From Mycolicibacterium sp. (GTDB taxonomy: Bacteria > Actinomycetota > Actinomycetes > Mycobacteriales > Mycobacteriaceae), in assembly GCF_016462545.1 (NCBI RefSeq), contig NZ_JAEMTA010000016.1, positions 1 through 64,000 of the forward strand: DNA of 64,000 bases, in the 5' to 3' direction. The position numbers and the translations under genes are program-made. The notes below the pieces were generated by a model. The model ran no database searches and was not told where the DNA came from. It saw nothing but the letters and a program-made list of their open reading frames with translations. Positions 26,219 through 35,517 of the stretch are shown here, piece by piece (the first letter of the stretch is position 1; the number at the start of each line of letters is the position of its first letter).

Positions 26219-26856
26219 AAGTCAAGTATCGCAAAGAAACTGCCTCGTACCGAGCCGCTGACCTTCGACTTCCCGCCGGTGCGGGACCCGTAGGCGACAT
26301 CGTGCTCAGCCACGACCCAGCCCGCAGCAGCAGCCCGGACCAGTAGTTCCAGCGGATACCCTGATCTGCGGTCGGCTACACCAAGGGAGACCACGGCGTC
26401 TCGGCGGGCAACTCTCATGGGCGCAATGTCGTGCACCGCGATGCCGTGCCGCCTGCGCAGCCGCCAGCAAACCACCTGCGTGCCGAGCCGTGCATGCCAC
26501 GGCCACCGGACCCCCGGCAACGGGCGGCGCCGGCCGACCGCCATGTCGGCGCCGCGGTCGAGTTCGTCGACGAGCTTCGGAAGTTCGCGAGGGTCCAACG
26601 ACCCGTCGCCGTCGAGCACCGCGACGATCGGCGTGGACGCCGCGACGATGCCGGCATTCACGGCCGCGCCGTAGCCGGGCTGCGACTCCTCGACGACCGT
26701 CGCCCCACACCGGCGGGCCACCTCGGCAGTGTCGTCGGTGCTGTTGTTGTCCACCACCAGCGCCTGGTAGCCCTCGGGCATCAGCGCGAGCACCCCAGGT
26801 AGCGACGCCGCCTCGTTGAGACAGGGCATGACCACCGTCACCCGGGAAGAAGACAC
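26200..26856 (-). CDS. GT2-family glycosyltransferase (Rv0539-like)
   Basis: A 218-residue GT-A enzyme of the dolichyl/polyprenyl-phosphate sugar synthase kind. VVMPCLNEAASLPGVL near residues 8-23 is the nucleotide-sugar site, VVDNNSTDDTAEVA near 34-47, and AVLDGDGSLDP near 78-88 holds the DxD metal motif. No C-terminal membrane anchor is present. GTG 26856. First gene of a leftward three-gene operon; probably transfers a sugar to polyprenyl phosphate for use by a membrane GT-C enzyme. Confidence 0.83.
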   Translation of the reverse strand: MSSSRVTVVMPCLNEAASLPGVLALMPEGYQALVVDNNSTDDTAEVARRCGATVVEESQPGYGAAVNAGIVAASTPIVAVLDGDGSLDPRELPKLVDELDRGADMAVGRRRPLPGVRWPWHARLGTQVVCWRLRRRHGIAVHDIAPMRVARRDAVVSLGVADRRSGYPLELLVRAAAAGWVVAEHDVAYGSRTGGKSKVSGSVRGSFFAILDFWRVIS

Positions 26857-26958
26857 CAGGAGACATTAGCCACCCGCGGCGGCATCCCGCGCGGCGAACG
26901 CTGACGAATCAATGACGTAGTCGCAGGTAAAGACTGTGTCCAGCTAGTCTGGGGCGTT

Positions 26959-27645
26959 GTGACCCGAGTGCTGATAGCCGACGATGACAACGTCGTCCGA
27001 GACGTCGTGCGCCGGTACCTCGAGCGCGACGGTCTGGACGTGTCGATTGCGCGCGACGGAAATCAGGCCTTGCGGGTGCTGGGGTCCGAGCAGATCGACG
27101 TCGCCGTACTGGACGTGATGATGCCGGGGCCCGACGGTCTGGCCCTCTGCCGCGTCCTGCGGGAGCGTGGCGGCTACGCCGTACCGGTGATCTTGCTGAC
27201 GGCGCTCGGGGAGGAAGACGACCGCATCGCCGGACTCGAGGCCGGAGCCGACGACTACCTCGTCAAGCCGTTCAGTCCGCGCGAGTTGGCGCTGCGGGTC
27301 CGGTCGGTGCTGCGCCGCGTCCCCGCGACGGCAGGCGCCCAGTCGGTGGTCGTGACGGTGGGCGCCATGACGGTGTCCGCTGCCGCGCGTTCGGTGACCA
27401 TCAAGGGCCAGCCGATCAGCCTGACCAACCGCGAGTTCGACCTCCTGCTGTTCTTCCTCACCCACAAGGGCGTCGTCTTCACCCGAGAGGAACTGCTGAA
27501 GCTGGTGTGGCAGTGGGACTTCGGCGACCTATCCACCGTCACGGTGCACGTAAAGAGGCTGCGGTCCAAGCTGGGCGACGAGCACCGCGTGCAGACGGTG
27601 TGGGGCCGCGGCTACATGTGGAGTGAGGACCGGTATGCCGACTGA
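26959..27645 (+). CDS. OmpR-family response regulator
   Basis: A 228-residue two-domain regulator. Receiver: acidic pocket DDD at residues 8-10, phospho-acceptor Asp in [13 protein letters not shown] near 52, Thr in LLTAL near 80 and Lys in YLVKPFSP near 102. The winged-helix domain runs from about 130 to 225 with [33 protein letters not shown] and the WGRGYMW wing. GTG 26959. The partner kinase overlaps its end by 11 nt. It does not match a named M. tuberculosis pair with certainty, and lies where that species has other genes. Confidence 0.9.
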   Translation: MTRVLIADDDNVVRDVVRRYLERDGLDVSIARDGNQALRVLGSEQIDVAVLDVMMPGPDGLALCRVLRERGGYAVPVILLTALGEEDDRIAGLEAGADDYLVKPFSPRELALRVRSVLRRVPATAGAQSVVVTVGAMTVSAAARSVTIKGQPISLTNREFDLLLFFLTHKGVVFTREELLKLVWQWDFGDLSTVTVHVKRLRSKLGDEHRVQTVWGRGYMWSEDRYAD

Positions 27646-28660
27646 CATCTGGGAGGTCGTCGGCATCGCGTTGGCGTGCTCGCTGCCGGTCGTGGTGGCA
27701 GGAGCGATCCTGATCCGGCTGGCCCGGTCGTGGTCGTTGACGATCAGCATGGTCGTCCTGGTGCTGATCCCGACGGTGGCCACGTTCACCGGCGTGTTCG
27801 GCGCAAGCGGCTTCATGCTCTCGCAGAGGTTCGAGGGCATCGTCGTCGTCCTGGTCATCGTGTCGGTCGTGACCATCCCCGCTGCGATCATGCTGGCCCG
27901 CTACCAGGCCAGGCGCACCGTCTGGGAGCAGCAGATCCAGGAGGCCGACGAGGTCGCCGAACAGTCACGTCGCCAACTCGTCGCCTTCGTCAGCCACGAC
28001 CTGCGCACCCCGTTGGCCGGTATCCGGGCGGTGTCCGAGGCGATCGCCGACGGCGTCGTCGAGCCCGACGAGGTCCGCTCACACGCCAAGCACATCGAGC
28101 ACGAGACGATTCGACTCTCCGAGATGGTGGACGACCTCTTCGAGATGTCGAAGATCAACGCGGGTGCCGTCCAACCCGCCTACGACAAGGTCTCCCTCGA
28201 CGAGGTCGTCGACGACGTGGTCTCCGCGCACCGGATCGCGGCCGAGCGCGCCGGCGTGGCGCTGCGCGCCAGGGTGCCCGCGACACCGGTCGGCGTGATC
28301 GGCAGCGATCGCGCCCTGGTGCGGGTGCTGTCCAACCTGGTCGCCAACGCCATCGCCCACACCCCGGAGGGTGGCACCGTCGAGCTGGCGATCGGATCCG
28401 ACGGGCACGGCGCCTGGGCCCGCGTCGACGACACCGGGGTCGGCATCAACGAGGCCGATTTGGCGCGGGTGTTCGACGTCGCCTACCGCGGATCCAACGG
28501 CCGGGTGCCGCGGGAGGATTCCTCGCTGCCCAGCGGCTCGGGGTTGGGCCTGGCCATCGCGGCCGGGTTGGTGCACGCCCACCACGGCACCGTGTCGGCC
28601 TACAACCTGGAGACCGGCGCCCGCTTCGAAGTGCGGCTCCCGCTGGCGGGCGAGGGCTAA
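27635..28660 (+). CDS. Membrane sensor histidine kinase
   Basis: About 341 residues. Three hydrophobic helices in the first 90 residues leave almost no periplasmic loop, so the signal is probably sensed in or at the membrane. Phospho-acceptor His in [12 protein letters not shown] near 121, N box [14 protein letters not shown] near 232-245, G1 VDDTGVGI near 262-269 and G2 GSGLGLAIA near 299-307. ATG 27635 lies inside the response-regulator gene (11-nt overlap) with GAGG upstream. No HAMP domain is evident. Target and signal are unknown. Confidence 0.9.
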   Translation: MPTDIWEVVGIALACSLPVVVAGAILIRLARSWSLTISMVVLVLIPTVATFTGVFGASGFMLSQRFEGIVVVLVIVSVVTIPAAIMLARYQARRTVWEQQIQEADEVAEQSRRQLVAFVSHDLRTPLAGIRAVSEAIADGVVEPDEVRSHAKHIEHETIRLSEMVDDLFEMSKINAGAVQPAYDKVSLDEVVDDVVSAHRIAAERAGVALRARVPATPVGVIGSDRALVRVLSNLVANAIAHTPEGGTVELAIGSDGHGAWARVDDTGVGINEADLARVFDVAYRGSNGRVPREDSSLPSGSGLGLAIAAGLVHAHHGTVSAYNLETGARFEVRLPLAGEG

Positions 28661-28674
28661 TTCCGCCCTGCGTG

Positions 28675-28738
28675 GCGTCGAGATAGCGCTGGCAGTCGCG
28701 AAACGCGTCGAAGGCGACCGTCAGCGCTATCTCAACGC
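28675..28738. terminator. Bidirectional palindrome after the histidine kinase gene
   Basis: GAGATAGCGCTG (28680-28691) and CAGCGCTATCTC (28722-28733) are a perfect 12-bp inverted repeat; GCGT before and ACGC after extend it past one mismatch. The 30-nt loop has an inner GTCGC/GCGAC stem and the word TCGCGAAACGCG. It lies between convergent stops at 28660 and 28750. Confidence 0.65.
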
Positions 28739-28749
28739 GAGAGGGTGGG

Positions 28750-29868
28750 TCATTCCGGCAGGGAGCTGCCCAATCGCTGCGCGGCTGCGAGGTAGTCCTC
28801 GATGAACTCGAGCACCACGTCGCGCGCCGGCTTCACCTTGTTCATCAACCCCACGCCCTGGCCCACGAAGTAGGTCGCGAGCTGCTGGGCTCCGGGATGG
28901 CCCTGATCGGCCAGCGCGTCGATGCGCCGCAGCACCGGCTCGCTCAGCATCGATTGCAGCGGCAGGAGCAGCGTCGGATGGCCGCCCGCGTGTGGCGCCC
29001 AGGCGTCGGTCCAGTCCGAGACCAGTTGGCGCGACGGCTTTCCCGTGCGTCCGGCCGAACGCACGGTGTCCCGCGACGACGCCGCGAGCATCTTCTGCAC
29101 GGTATGCGGCGCGGTCTCGGCTTCCTCGGTGGTCAACCACACCGAGCCGGTCCACGCGCCGTCGGCGCCCATCGCCACGGCGGCCGCCATCTGCCTGCCC
29201 GTCACGATGCCACCGGCGGCCAACACGGGCACCGCGCCGTCGATTGCCTGAATGACCTCGGGGATGAGCACCAGCGTGGTCACCTCGCCGCAGTGCCCGC
29301 CGGCCTCCGTTCCCTGCGCCACGATGAGGTCGACGCCTGCCGCTACCTGCTTGACCGCGTGCTCCTTGGCACCGACCAACGCGGCGACCGGAACCCCGCG
29401 CTCGCGGCCCGCCTCGATCATGTAGTCCGGGGGCACGCCGAGTGCGTTGGCGATCAGCTTGATCGGGTGACTCATCGCCACGTCCAACAACTCCCGGCCG
29501 GTGTCGCCGGTCAAGGCCGATCCGCCAAGCCGCGGCTCCGACTCCGACTCGATGCCGTGCTCGGCCAGGAGCTGCGCCACGAAACCCCGGTACTCGGCGG
29601 GAATCCTGTCGACGAGCTGGGTGCGGGAGAGGTTCTCGCCCTTGCCCTCGAACTTCGCGGGCACGATGATGTCGGCGCCGTACGGCTTGCCGTGCACGTG
29701 CTCGTCGATCCAGGTGAGCTCCCGGTCGAGCTGCTCGGGGGTGTAGGCCGTCGCGCCGAGCACGCCGAAGCCGCCCGCGTTGGTGACCGCGGCCACGACG
29801 TCGCGACAGTGGCTGAAGGCGAAGAGCGGAAAGTCGATTCCGAACCGCTCGCAGAGTTCCGAGGACAT
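28750..29868 (-). CDS. Nitronate monooxygenase family FMN protein
   Basis: A 372-residue TIM-barrel flavoprotein of the 2-nitropropane dioxygenase/nitronate monooxygenase family. AFSHCRDVVAAVTNAGGFGVLGA near the N-terminus, AQGTEAGGHCGEVTT near 186-200 and VPVLAAGGIVTGRQMAAAVAMGADGAWTGS near 217-246 form the phosphate/FMN-binding barrel ends. Such enzymes detoxify nitronates, or act as NADH:quinone reductases or enoyl reductases. ATG 29868 (MSSELCERFG) is preferred; a frame 25 codons longer has an atypical N-terminus. Followed 13 nt on the right by the epimerase stop codon. Confidence 0.83.
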   Translation of the reverse strand: MSSELCERFGIDFPLFAFSHCRDVVAAVTNAGGFGVLGATAYTPEQLDRELTWIDEHVHGKPYGADIIVPAKFEGKGENLSRTQLVDRIPAEYRGFVAQLLAEHGIESESEPRLGGSALTGDTGRELLDVAMSHPIKLIANALGVPPDYMIEAGRERGVPVAALVGAKEHAVKQVAAGVDLIVAQGTEAGGHCGEVTTLVLIPEVIQAIDGAVPVLAAGGIVTGRQMAAAVAMGADGAWTGSVWLTTEEAETAPHTVQKMLAASSRDTVRSAGRTGKPSRQLVSDWTDAWAPHAGGHPTLLLPLQSMLSEPVLRRIDALADQGHPGAQQLATYFVGQGVGLMNKVKPARDVVLEFIEDYLAAAQRLGSSLPE

Positions 29869-29881
29869 GCGAACAGTATTA

Positions 29882-30913
29882 CTAGCCTCGCAGCGGCTGA
29901 TGCGCGAACTCCCGCAAGCCGTCGTCAGGGTCGATCGCGGCACGGAAGCCGAGCACGTCGGCCGCGGCTGCGGGGCTCGCGACGATGTGGCGGACGTCGC
30001 CGCTGCGGTACTGGCCGGTGACCACGGGCGGCTGCCCCCCGCGAGCGGCGCAGATCTTCGTCGCGACGTCCATGATCGAGATGGGCCGGCCCGAACAGAC
30101 GTTGAACGCCGCGAAACCGGCGGTGTCCGCTGCGACCGCCGCGGCGTTGATCGCCGCCACGTCGGTGACGTGGACGAAGTCGCGCATCTGCCCGCCGTCC
30201 TCGAAGACCCTTGGTGGCTCGCCTCTTTCGATGGCCGACCGGAAGATCGCCGCCACCCCGGAGTAGGGCGTGTCCCGCGGCATCATCGGTCCGTAGACGT
30301 TGTGATAGCGCAACGCGACCACCGAGCCGCCGGTCGCCTCGGCCCACGCCAGGGCGTAATGCTCCTGCGCGGTCTTGCTCGCCGCGTATAGGCTGCGCGG
30401 CCGCAGCGGGGCGTCCTCCCCCACCAGGCGCCAACTCAGTTCCTCGCCGCCGAGCGGACAGCGGTGCTCGAAGACACCCGCGTCCAGATCGGCGTGCGTG
30501 CGCGGCAGTGGGTCGACCGGGCCGTGCACGGGACAGTCGTAGCCGCCTTGCCCGTAGACCACCATCGACGACGCCAGCACCAACCGCGTGACGCCCGCGG
30601 CGTACATCTCGGCGAGCAACACCGTGGTGCCAAAGTCGTTGTGGCTGCCGTAGTTCGGTGCATCGGAGGCGTCGACGCCTGCGCCCACCACCGCGGCCTG
30701 ATGACAGACGACGTCCACGCCGGGCAGCAGCGAGGCGATCCCCGCCGCGTCCCGGACGTCGACTTCCAGCACGCCGTCGGGCGGCGCGGCGGCATCGCCG
30801 TGCGCGGCGCTCAGCATCGCGTCGAGGGCGATGACCTCGTGGCCATCAGCGGTCAGCGCGGTGCACACCTGCGAGCCGATGAAGCCCGCGGCGCCCGTGA
30901 CGAGGACCTTCAC
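29882..30913 (-). CDS. NAD-dependent epimerase/dehydratase (GalE3-like)
   Basis: A 343-residue extended SDR. Start KVLVTGAAGFIGSQVC carries the TGxxGxxG NAD loop; LASSMVVYG gives the catalytic Ser region and LYAASKTAQEHY the Tyr-like YAASK motif; RYHNVYGP follows. It probably epimerises or dehydrates a nucleotide sugar, and by position matches Rv0536 (galE3). GTG 30913 overlaps the stop of the upstream phosphorylase gene (GTGA, 30910-30913), so the two are coupled. In-frame codons further upstream run through the phosphorylase gene and are not part of it. Confidence 0.85.
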   Translation of the reverse strand: MKVLVTGAAGFIGSQVCTALTADGHEVIALDAMLSAAHGDAAAPPDGVLEVDVRDAAGIASLLPGVDVVCHQAAVVGAGVDASDAPNYGSHNDFGTTVLLAEMYAAGVTRLVLASSMVVYGQGGYDCPVHGPVDPLPRTHADLDAGVFEHRCPLGGEELSWRLVGEDAPLRPRSLYAASKTAQEHYALAWAEATGGSVVALRYHNVYGPMMPRDTPYSGVAAIFRSAIERGEPPRVFEDGGQMRDFVHVTDVAAINAAAVAADTAGFAAFNVCSGRPISIMDVATKICAARGGQPPVVTGQYRSGDVRHIVASPAAAADVLGFRAAIDPDDGLREFAHQPLRG

Positions 30914-31704
30914 GGCAGCTCGATCGGCAGGGTCACGCCCGCGTGCGGGAGGCAGTGGGTGCACGTCCGCTCGGCGGGCACTCCATCGATGGCCTCGTGC
31001 ACCAGCTGCTTGAACGGCACCAGGTTCTTCTCGAACTCGGCGAACACGTCGACCGCGCTGACGCCCCCGCCCGTCTCGATACCCGCGTCCAGGTCGGTCA
31101 CCAAGGCGATTGCCGCGTAACACATCTCGAGCTCTCGAGCCAGCACCGCCTCGGGATACCCGGTCATGTTGACCAGGGTGAACCCCTGGCTCGCGAACCA
31201 ACGACTCTCCGCGCGCGTCGAGAACCGCGGCCCCTGGATGACGACCATGGTGCCGCCGTCGACCACCCCGGGCAGATCGGTCACGTTGGCGCGCAGGCTC
31301 GGGCAGTACGGGTCGGCGAACCCGACGTGAATGCCGCCGGAGTCGAAGTAGGTGTCCGAGCGGGCGCTGGTCCGGTCGACGAGTTGGTCGGGCACCACCA
31401 TCGAGCCGGGACCGAGGTCGGGCGTCAGGCTCCCGACCGCGCACGGGGCGAGGATCCGCCGGACGCCGAGCGCGCGTAGGGCCCACATGTTGGCGCGGTA
31501 CGGCACCGTGTGTGGGGAGAACTCGTGGTTGGCGCCGTGCCTCGGCAGGAACGCGACCTCGTGGTTGCCGACGGTGCCGACGGTGATGGCGCCGCTCGGG
31601 GCGCCGTACGGGGTGTCGACGCTGATGCTGCGCGCATCCGAGCCGAAGAACGTGTAGAAGCCGCTACCGCCGATCACTGCGAGCATCCGACCATTGTGGG
31701 TCAT
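30910..31704 (-). CDS. S-methyl-5'-thioadenosine phosphorylase (Rv0535-like)
   Basis: A 264-residue trimeric-type purine nucleoside phosphorylase that splits methylthioadenosine, the by-product of polyamine and SAM chemistry, with phosphate. AVIGGSGFYTF near residues 9-19 and PRHGANHEFSPHTVPYRANMWAL phosphate/ribose segments, IQGPRFSTRAESR and VNMTGYPEAVLARELEMCYA are all classic. Same family and neighbour as M. tuberculosis Rv0535 (annotated pnp). ATG 31704. First gene of a two-gene leftward operon with the epimerase. Confidence 0.91.
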   Translation of the reverse strand: MTHNGRMLAVIGGSGFYTFFGSDARSISVDTPYGAPSGAITVGTVGNHEVAFLPRHGANHEFSPHTVPYRANMWALRALGVRRILAPCAVGSLTPDLGPGSMVVPDQLVDRTSARSDTYFDSGGIHVGFADPYCPSLRANVTDLPGVVDGGTMVVIQGPRFSTRAESRWFASQGFTLVNMTGYPEAVLARELEMCYAAIALVTDLDAGIETGGGVSAVDVFAEFEKNLVPFKQLVHEAIDGVPAERTCTHCLPHAGVTLPIELP

Positions 31705-31899
31705 GCTCTGAGTAGCTCGATCGGCGAGGTTGGATCATGACGGTCGTGTGACGCCCGGCGGTGGATCCGCACGTCGGCGACACCGGCTGACAACCTCTCC
31801 TACGAGGCATCCATCACCGAACCGGCAAGGTACGCACTGACTACGTCCCCAACGGCTGGACACCGGACCGCTGGTGCCTGGCTGACTCTGCTGCTCGGC

Positions 31900-34806
31900 G
31901 TGATCGGCGTGCTGGCCGGGTGCGCGTTGCCGTTCGCGCCGGTGTGGGTCGCCACGACGACGATCACCTGGCCGGAAGCGGGTCAGGCCGTCGCCTCGAC
32001 GTCGGCGATCGTGGCGCCGTACCGCCCCACCGAGATGTCGGCCAGCGTGCCGTGCTCAGCGCTGAGCGCGGCAACCAAAGCCGGGCCGACGGTGGCGGCG
32101 CTGGCAACCGGAGCGCAGCCCGGGGCACTCGTCGTCACGGGCGACGCGGTCCGGTTCGGCGGCGCGCTGGTCGATCTGCGCGCCAACGCCACCGCCACCG
32201 CCACCGGCGACTGTCGCGCCGTGCTCACCGCGAACTCCCGCGGTGTGTCCGTCCTCGCCCCCGACGGTCGGCGCACCGACCTCCCCGATCAGCTGGTGCC
32301 CGAGGTGTTCGGCTTCCACACCGATCTCACTGCGGCCGCCGCCGCAGGCATCTCCGTCACCGCCCGCGTCACCGACCCGTTCACCACGTCGCCAAGCGCG
32401 GCCAAGGTGGCCTTGATCGCCGTGCAGCTGGGCGCGGCCGGTGTCGCGCTGGCGGTGTTGTGGCGGTCGGGTCCGCGCCGCGGCTGGCGGCGGCCGAGGT
32501 GGCGGCGCGCCTGGTGGGTCGACGTCGGCGTGCTCGTGACGCTCGCCGGGTGGGCACTGATCGGACCGTTGGCCGTCGACGACGGCTGGGCGTCGATGAT
32601 CGCCCGCAACGTCGTCGCGACGGGGAACCCGGGCAACTACTACCGGTGGTGGAACGCCGCCGAGGTGCCGTTCGCCTTCAGCCAGGAACTACTCGCGCCG
32701 TGGACCGCGGTGAGCACCGCGCCGCTGTGGTTGCGAGTGCCGAGCACGCTTCTGGCGATGGCGACCTGGTTCGCGCTGAGTCGCGGCGTGCTGGGTGCCG
32801 CGCTCCCGGTGCGGGCGGGCACGGCCCGAGTCCGACTGCTCGCCGCCGCGTGCCTGCTGGCCGCGTGGCTGCCGTTCAACCTCGGCACTCGTCCGGAATC
32901 CTATGTGGCGCTTGGTGTCACGGTGGCGTTGGCGCTCGTCATGCGCGCCAGGTATCTGCGCGACCTCGGCCTGCTGGCGCTTGTCATCGCGCTGGTGCTG
33001 CCGATCAGCCCCAACGGCATTCTGGTCGCGGCTCCGATCGTGGTGTTCGCACCCCGCCTGCTGGCGGTGCTGCGGGCCGGCTCACCGACCCGGGTGCACC
33101 TGTACGCCCACCTGCTGGCGCTGGGCTGCCTCGTCGCCGTCGGACTCGTGGTGATCTTCGCCGACCAGACCTGGGACGCCCTCGTCACCGCCAGCGACTG
33201 GCACACGTTCTTCGGGCCGGCCCTGCCGTGGTACGACGAACCCGACCGCTATCGCTATCTGTTGGAGTCGGGCCAGCAGGGCAGCGCACCGAAGCGACTG
33301 CCGGTGTTGTTGGCGCTCGCCATGATTCCCGTGGTGATCCTGCTCGCATATCCGCGCCGCTACCGCGACTTCGTGGGTCGCGCGGGGATCAGAACGGCGG
33401 CGGTGGTCACGATCGCCCTGGCGCTCTTCGCCGTCTCACCGTCGAAGTGGTCCTATCACCTCGGCGCCGCAGCCGGACTGTTCGCCGCCCTGCTCGTGGT
33501 CGGCGTCGTGCTGGTGGTGCGCCGCGCGCGGTCTCCCGACCGCTACCTCAGCATCGTCGGCGTCGGTGGGTCAGCGCTCCTGATCGCCGCCGTCGCACTC
33601 GCCTTCGACGGGCCGAACGCGTGGTGGTTACCCGCCTCCTACGACGTGCCCTGGGCATCGGAACCGCCTCGGCCGCTGGGCATTCCGTTGCACAGTCCGC
33701 TGCCGTGGCTCGTCGCGGTCGTCGTCCTCTCGGTGGTGATCCACCGCCGACGTCCGGCGGCGGCGCCGGCGGGCAGCCCGGCCGTCGTGGTCCCCACCGC
33801 CGTCGGCGTCGTCCTCGCCCTCCTCCTGGGCTCCTTCGCCGTCGCACCCCTGCGCCGCCCCGAGGGCTCGTTGGCGATGGCCAATCTGCACCGCATCGAC
33901 GGCAGTCGGGTGTGCGGCCTGGCCGATGACATTCAGGTGCTGCCCGACGGTCCGGTGCTGGCAGCCTCGAACGACGGCGGTGAGCAACTGGCCGGCTTCG
34001 GCGCACAGGCCGGCTTCCCGCCGGACGCACCCCCACCCGATCCGCCGGGCACGGGCACGTCGGCCTACCTCTGGGGTAGCCGCACCCCCGACGAGCACGC
34101 GACCGGAACCCTGCTCAGCAGATGGTTCGACCTTCCGCCGCAGCCGGCGAACGGCGGTGTCGCAGTGTCGGTTTCGGGCCGCACCGACGGCGCGAACCAC
34201 CTCGGCTTCGAGTTCGGCCGCACCGACGGTCCCGGGGTCGTCCCCCTCGGTGAACGCACACCGGTCGACCGGCCCGCCATCGACGAGGATCCCGCGCACC
34301 CGCTGTGGCGCTCGATCGGGATCGACGCCTCGGCCATCCCGGCGGATGCGAATCGCGTCCGCCTCCGCGCCGTCGACGGCCGGGCCGATGACCTCGGCTG
34401 GCTGGCGGTCACGGGGCCGCGATTGCGCTCGACGATCGCGCTGACCGCGTTCCTCGACAGCCGGGGCCCGGTGTTGATCGGCTGGCCGGTGGCCTTCCTC
34501 TTTCCGTGCATCAGGGACATCGTGACCGTGTCGGCCGGCGTCGCCACCACGCCCAGGACCGTGATCGAGTCACCGCGCCCGTTCCTGGACGACGACCGGC
34601 GCCGCGAGATCGGCGGCGTCTTCGCGGCACTGACCGAGTTCGGCGCGTTGCACGAGATCCCCAGCCGCCTCGTCGGGCACCCGGAGGTCGACTGGGGAAC
34701 CGTCCAGGTCTACGACGACGTGGCCCGCGACGCGTACCAGCGCACGGTGACGCACGCGCTGGTGCCGGGCATCGACGGCGCTCCGCACGCGACACCCGAG
34801 CGCTGA
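31900..34806 (+). CDS. Emb-family arabinosyltransferase paralogue
   Basis: At least 968 residues. The Emb (GT53, GT-C fold) signature is clear: GPLAVDDGWASMIARNVVATG near residues 223-243 with the catalytic Asp pair, then NYYRWWNAAEVPFAFSQELLA; about a dozen hydrophobic helices follow to residue 650, and a periplasmic beta-rich C-terminal domain ends the chain. Such enzymes add arabinose from decaprenyl-phosphate arabinose to arabinogalactan or lipoarabinomannan. GTG 31900 is the only usual start; 53 codons before it are also open and look coding near the gene (ALTTSPTAGHRTAGAWLTLLLG) but lack a start codon. It lies between the phosphorylase and menA, a place with no such gene in M. tuberculosis. 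Confidence 0.83.
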   Translation: MIGVLAGCALPFAPVWVATTTITWPEAGQAVASTSAIVAPYRPTEMSASVPCSALSAATKAGPTVAALATGAQPGALVVTGDAVRFGGALVDLRANATATATGDCRAVLTANSRGVSVLAPDGRRTDLPDQLVPEVFGFHTDLTAAAAAGISVTARVTDPFTTSPSAAKVALIAVQLGAAGVALAVLWRSGPRRGWRRPRWRRAWWVDVGVLVTLAGWALIGPLAVDDGWASMIARNVVATGNPGNYYRWWNAAEVPFAFSQELLAPWTAVSTAPLWLRVPSTLLAMATWFALSRGVLGAALPVRAGTARVRLLAAACLLAAWLPFNLGTRPESYVALGVTVALALVMRARYLRDLGLLALVIALVLPISPNGILVAAPIVVFAPRLLAVLRAGSPTRVHLYAHLLALGCLVAVGLVVIFADQTWDALVTASDWHTFFGPALPWYDEPDRYRYLLESGQQGSAPKRLPVLLALAMIPVVILLAYPRRYRDFVGRAGIRTAAVVTIALALFAVSPSKWSYHLGAAAGLFAALLVVGVVLVVRRARSPDRYLSIVGVGGSALLIAAVALAFDGPNAWWLPASYDVPWASEPPRPLGIPLHSPLPWLVAVVVLSVVIHRRRPAAAPAGSPAVVVPTAVGVVLALLLGSFAVAPLRRPEGSLAMANLHRIDGSRVCGLADDIQVLPDGPVLAASNDGGEQLAGFGAQAGFPPDAPPPDPPGTGTSAYLWGSRTPDEHATGTLLSRWFDLPPQPANGGVAVSVSGRTDGANHLGFEFGRTDGPGVVPLGERTPVDRPAIDEDPAHPLWRSIGIDASAIPADANRVRLRAVDGRADDLGWLAVTGPRLRSTIALTAFLDSRGPVLIGWPVAFLFPCIRDIVTVSAGVATTPRTVIESPRPFLDDDRRREIGGVFAALTEFGALHEIPSRLVGHPEVDWGTVQVYDDVARDAYQRTVTHALVPGIDGAPHATPER

Positions 34807-34839
34807 GAGTTCACAGCGAGCTGTGCTTCACTCACCGAG

Positions 34840-35493
34840 ATGGGACTCCCAGATGCCCCGATCGGCCTGCGGATCGGGGCCGCCGTTGCGCTCGGCGTGG
34901 CCGCGGCCAGCGCGGTAGGACTGACGGTCGGTTGGCCCTACGCACCCGCCACCGGCTGGATCGTCGCGGCCGTGACCTACCTGGCGTGGACCTGGCTGAT
35001 CGTCGGGCGCCTCGACGCCGACGGCACCAAGGCGCACGCGACCAAATATCGCGACGACGATTCCACTCCGTGGATCCTCGATCTCGCCGTGCTCATCGCC
35101 AGCATCGCCAGCTTGGGAGGCGTCGGCTACCTGCTGGTGGCCGGATCGACGGGCGGGGACGTCAGCGCCGCGGTCGTGGGAGGGCTGAGTGTCGTCGCGG
35201 CGTGGGTCACCGTCCACACCGTCTACATGCTCAGGTATGCCCGACTGTTCTACGGCGGCGACACCGAAGGCGGCGTCGACTTTCATCAAGACGGATATCG
35301 ACCCGACTACGGCGACTTCGGCTACCTGGCCTTCACGCTCGGCATGACCTACCAGGTGTCGGACACCGACCTGGTCAGTCGCCCCATCCGGATGACGGCG
35401 CTCCGCCACGCCCTGCTGTCGTTTCTGCTCGGCGCGATCATTCTGGCGATCACCATCAACCTGGTGGCCAGCCTGATCGGATCCAACCACTGA
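34840..35493 (+). CDS. DUF1345 membrane protein
   Basis: A 217-residue membrane protein with five or six hydrophobic helices and the DUF1345 pattern: early PATGWIVAAVTYLAWTW, VHTVYMLRYARLFYG in the middle, GVDFHQDGYRPDYGDFGYLAFTLGMTYQVSDTDLVS near residues 147-182, then the last helix. The conserved Asp/Tyr-rich loop is intact, but its role is not known. ATG 34840, 33 nt after the arabinosyltransferase gene and 24 nt before menA, so all three may be co-transcribed. Confidence 0.85.
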   Translation: MGLPDAPIGLRIGAAVALGVAAASAVGLTVGWPYAPATGWIVAAVTYLAWTWLIVGRLDADGTKAHATKYRDDDSTPWILDLAVLIASIASLGGVGYLLVAGSTGGDVSAAVVGGLSVVAAWVTVHTVYMLRYARLFYGGDTEGGVDFHQDGYRPDYGDFGYLAFTLGMTYQVSDTDLVSRPIRMTALRHALLSFLLGAIILAITINLVASLIGSNH

Positions 35494-35517
35494 GACCGCG
35501 CGTGCGACGATGGCGGC

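Noticed and set aside
30914..31486. Upstream extension of the epimerase frame
   Set aside because: It runs in a wrong frame through the well-supported phosphorylase gene; the true start is the GTG at 30913.
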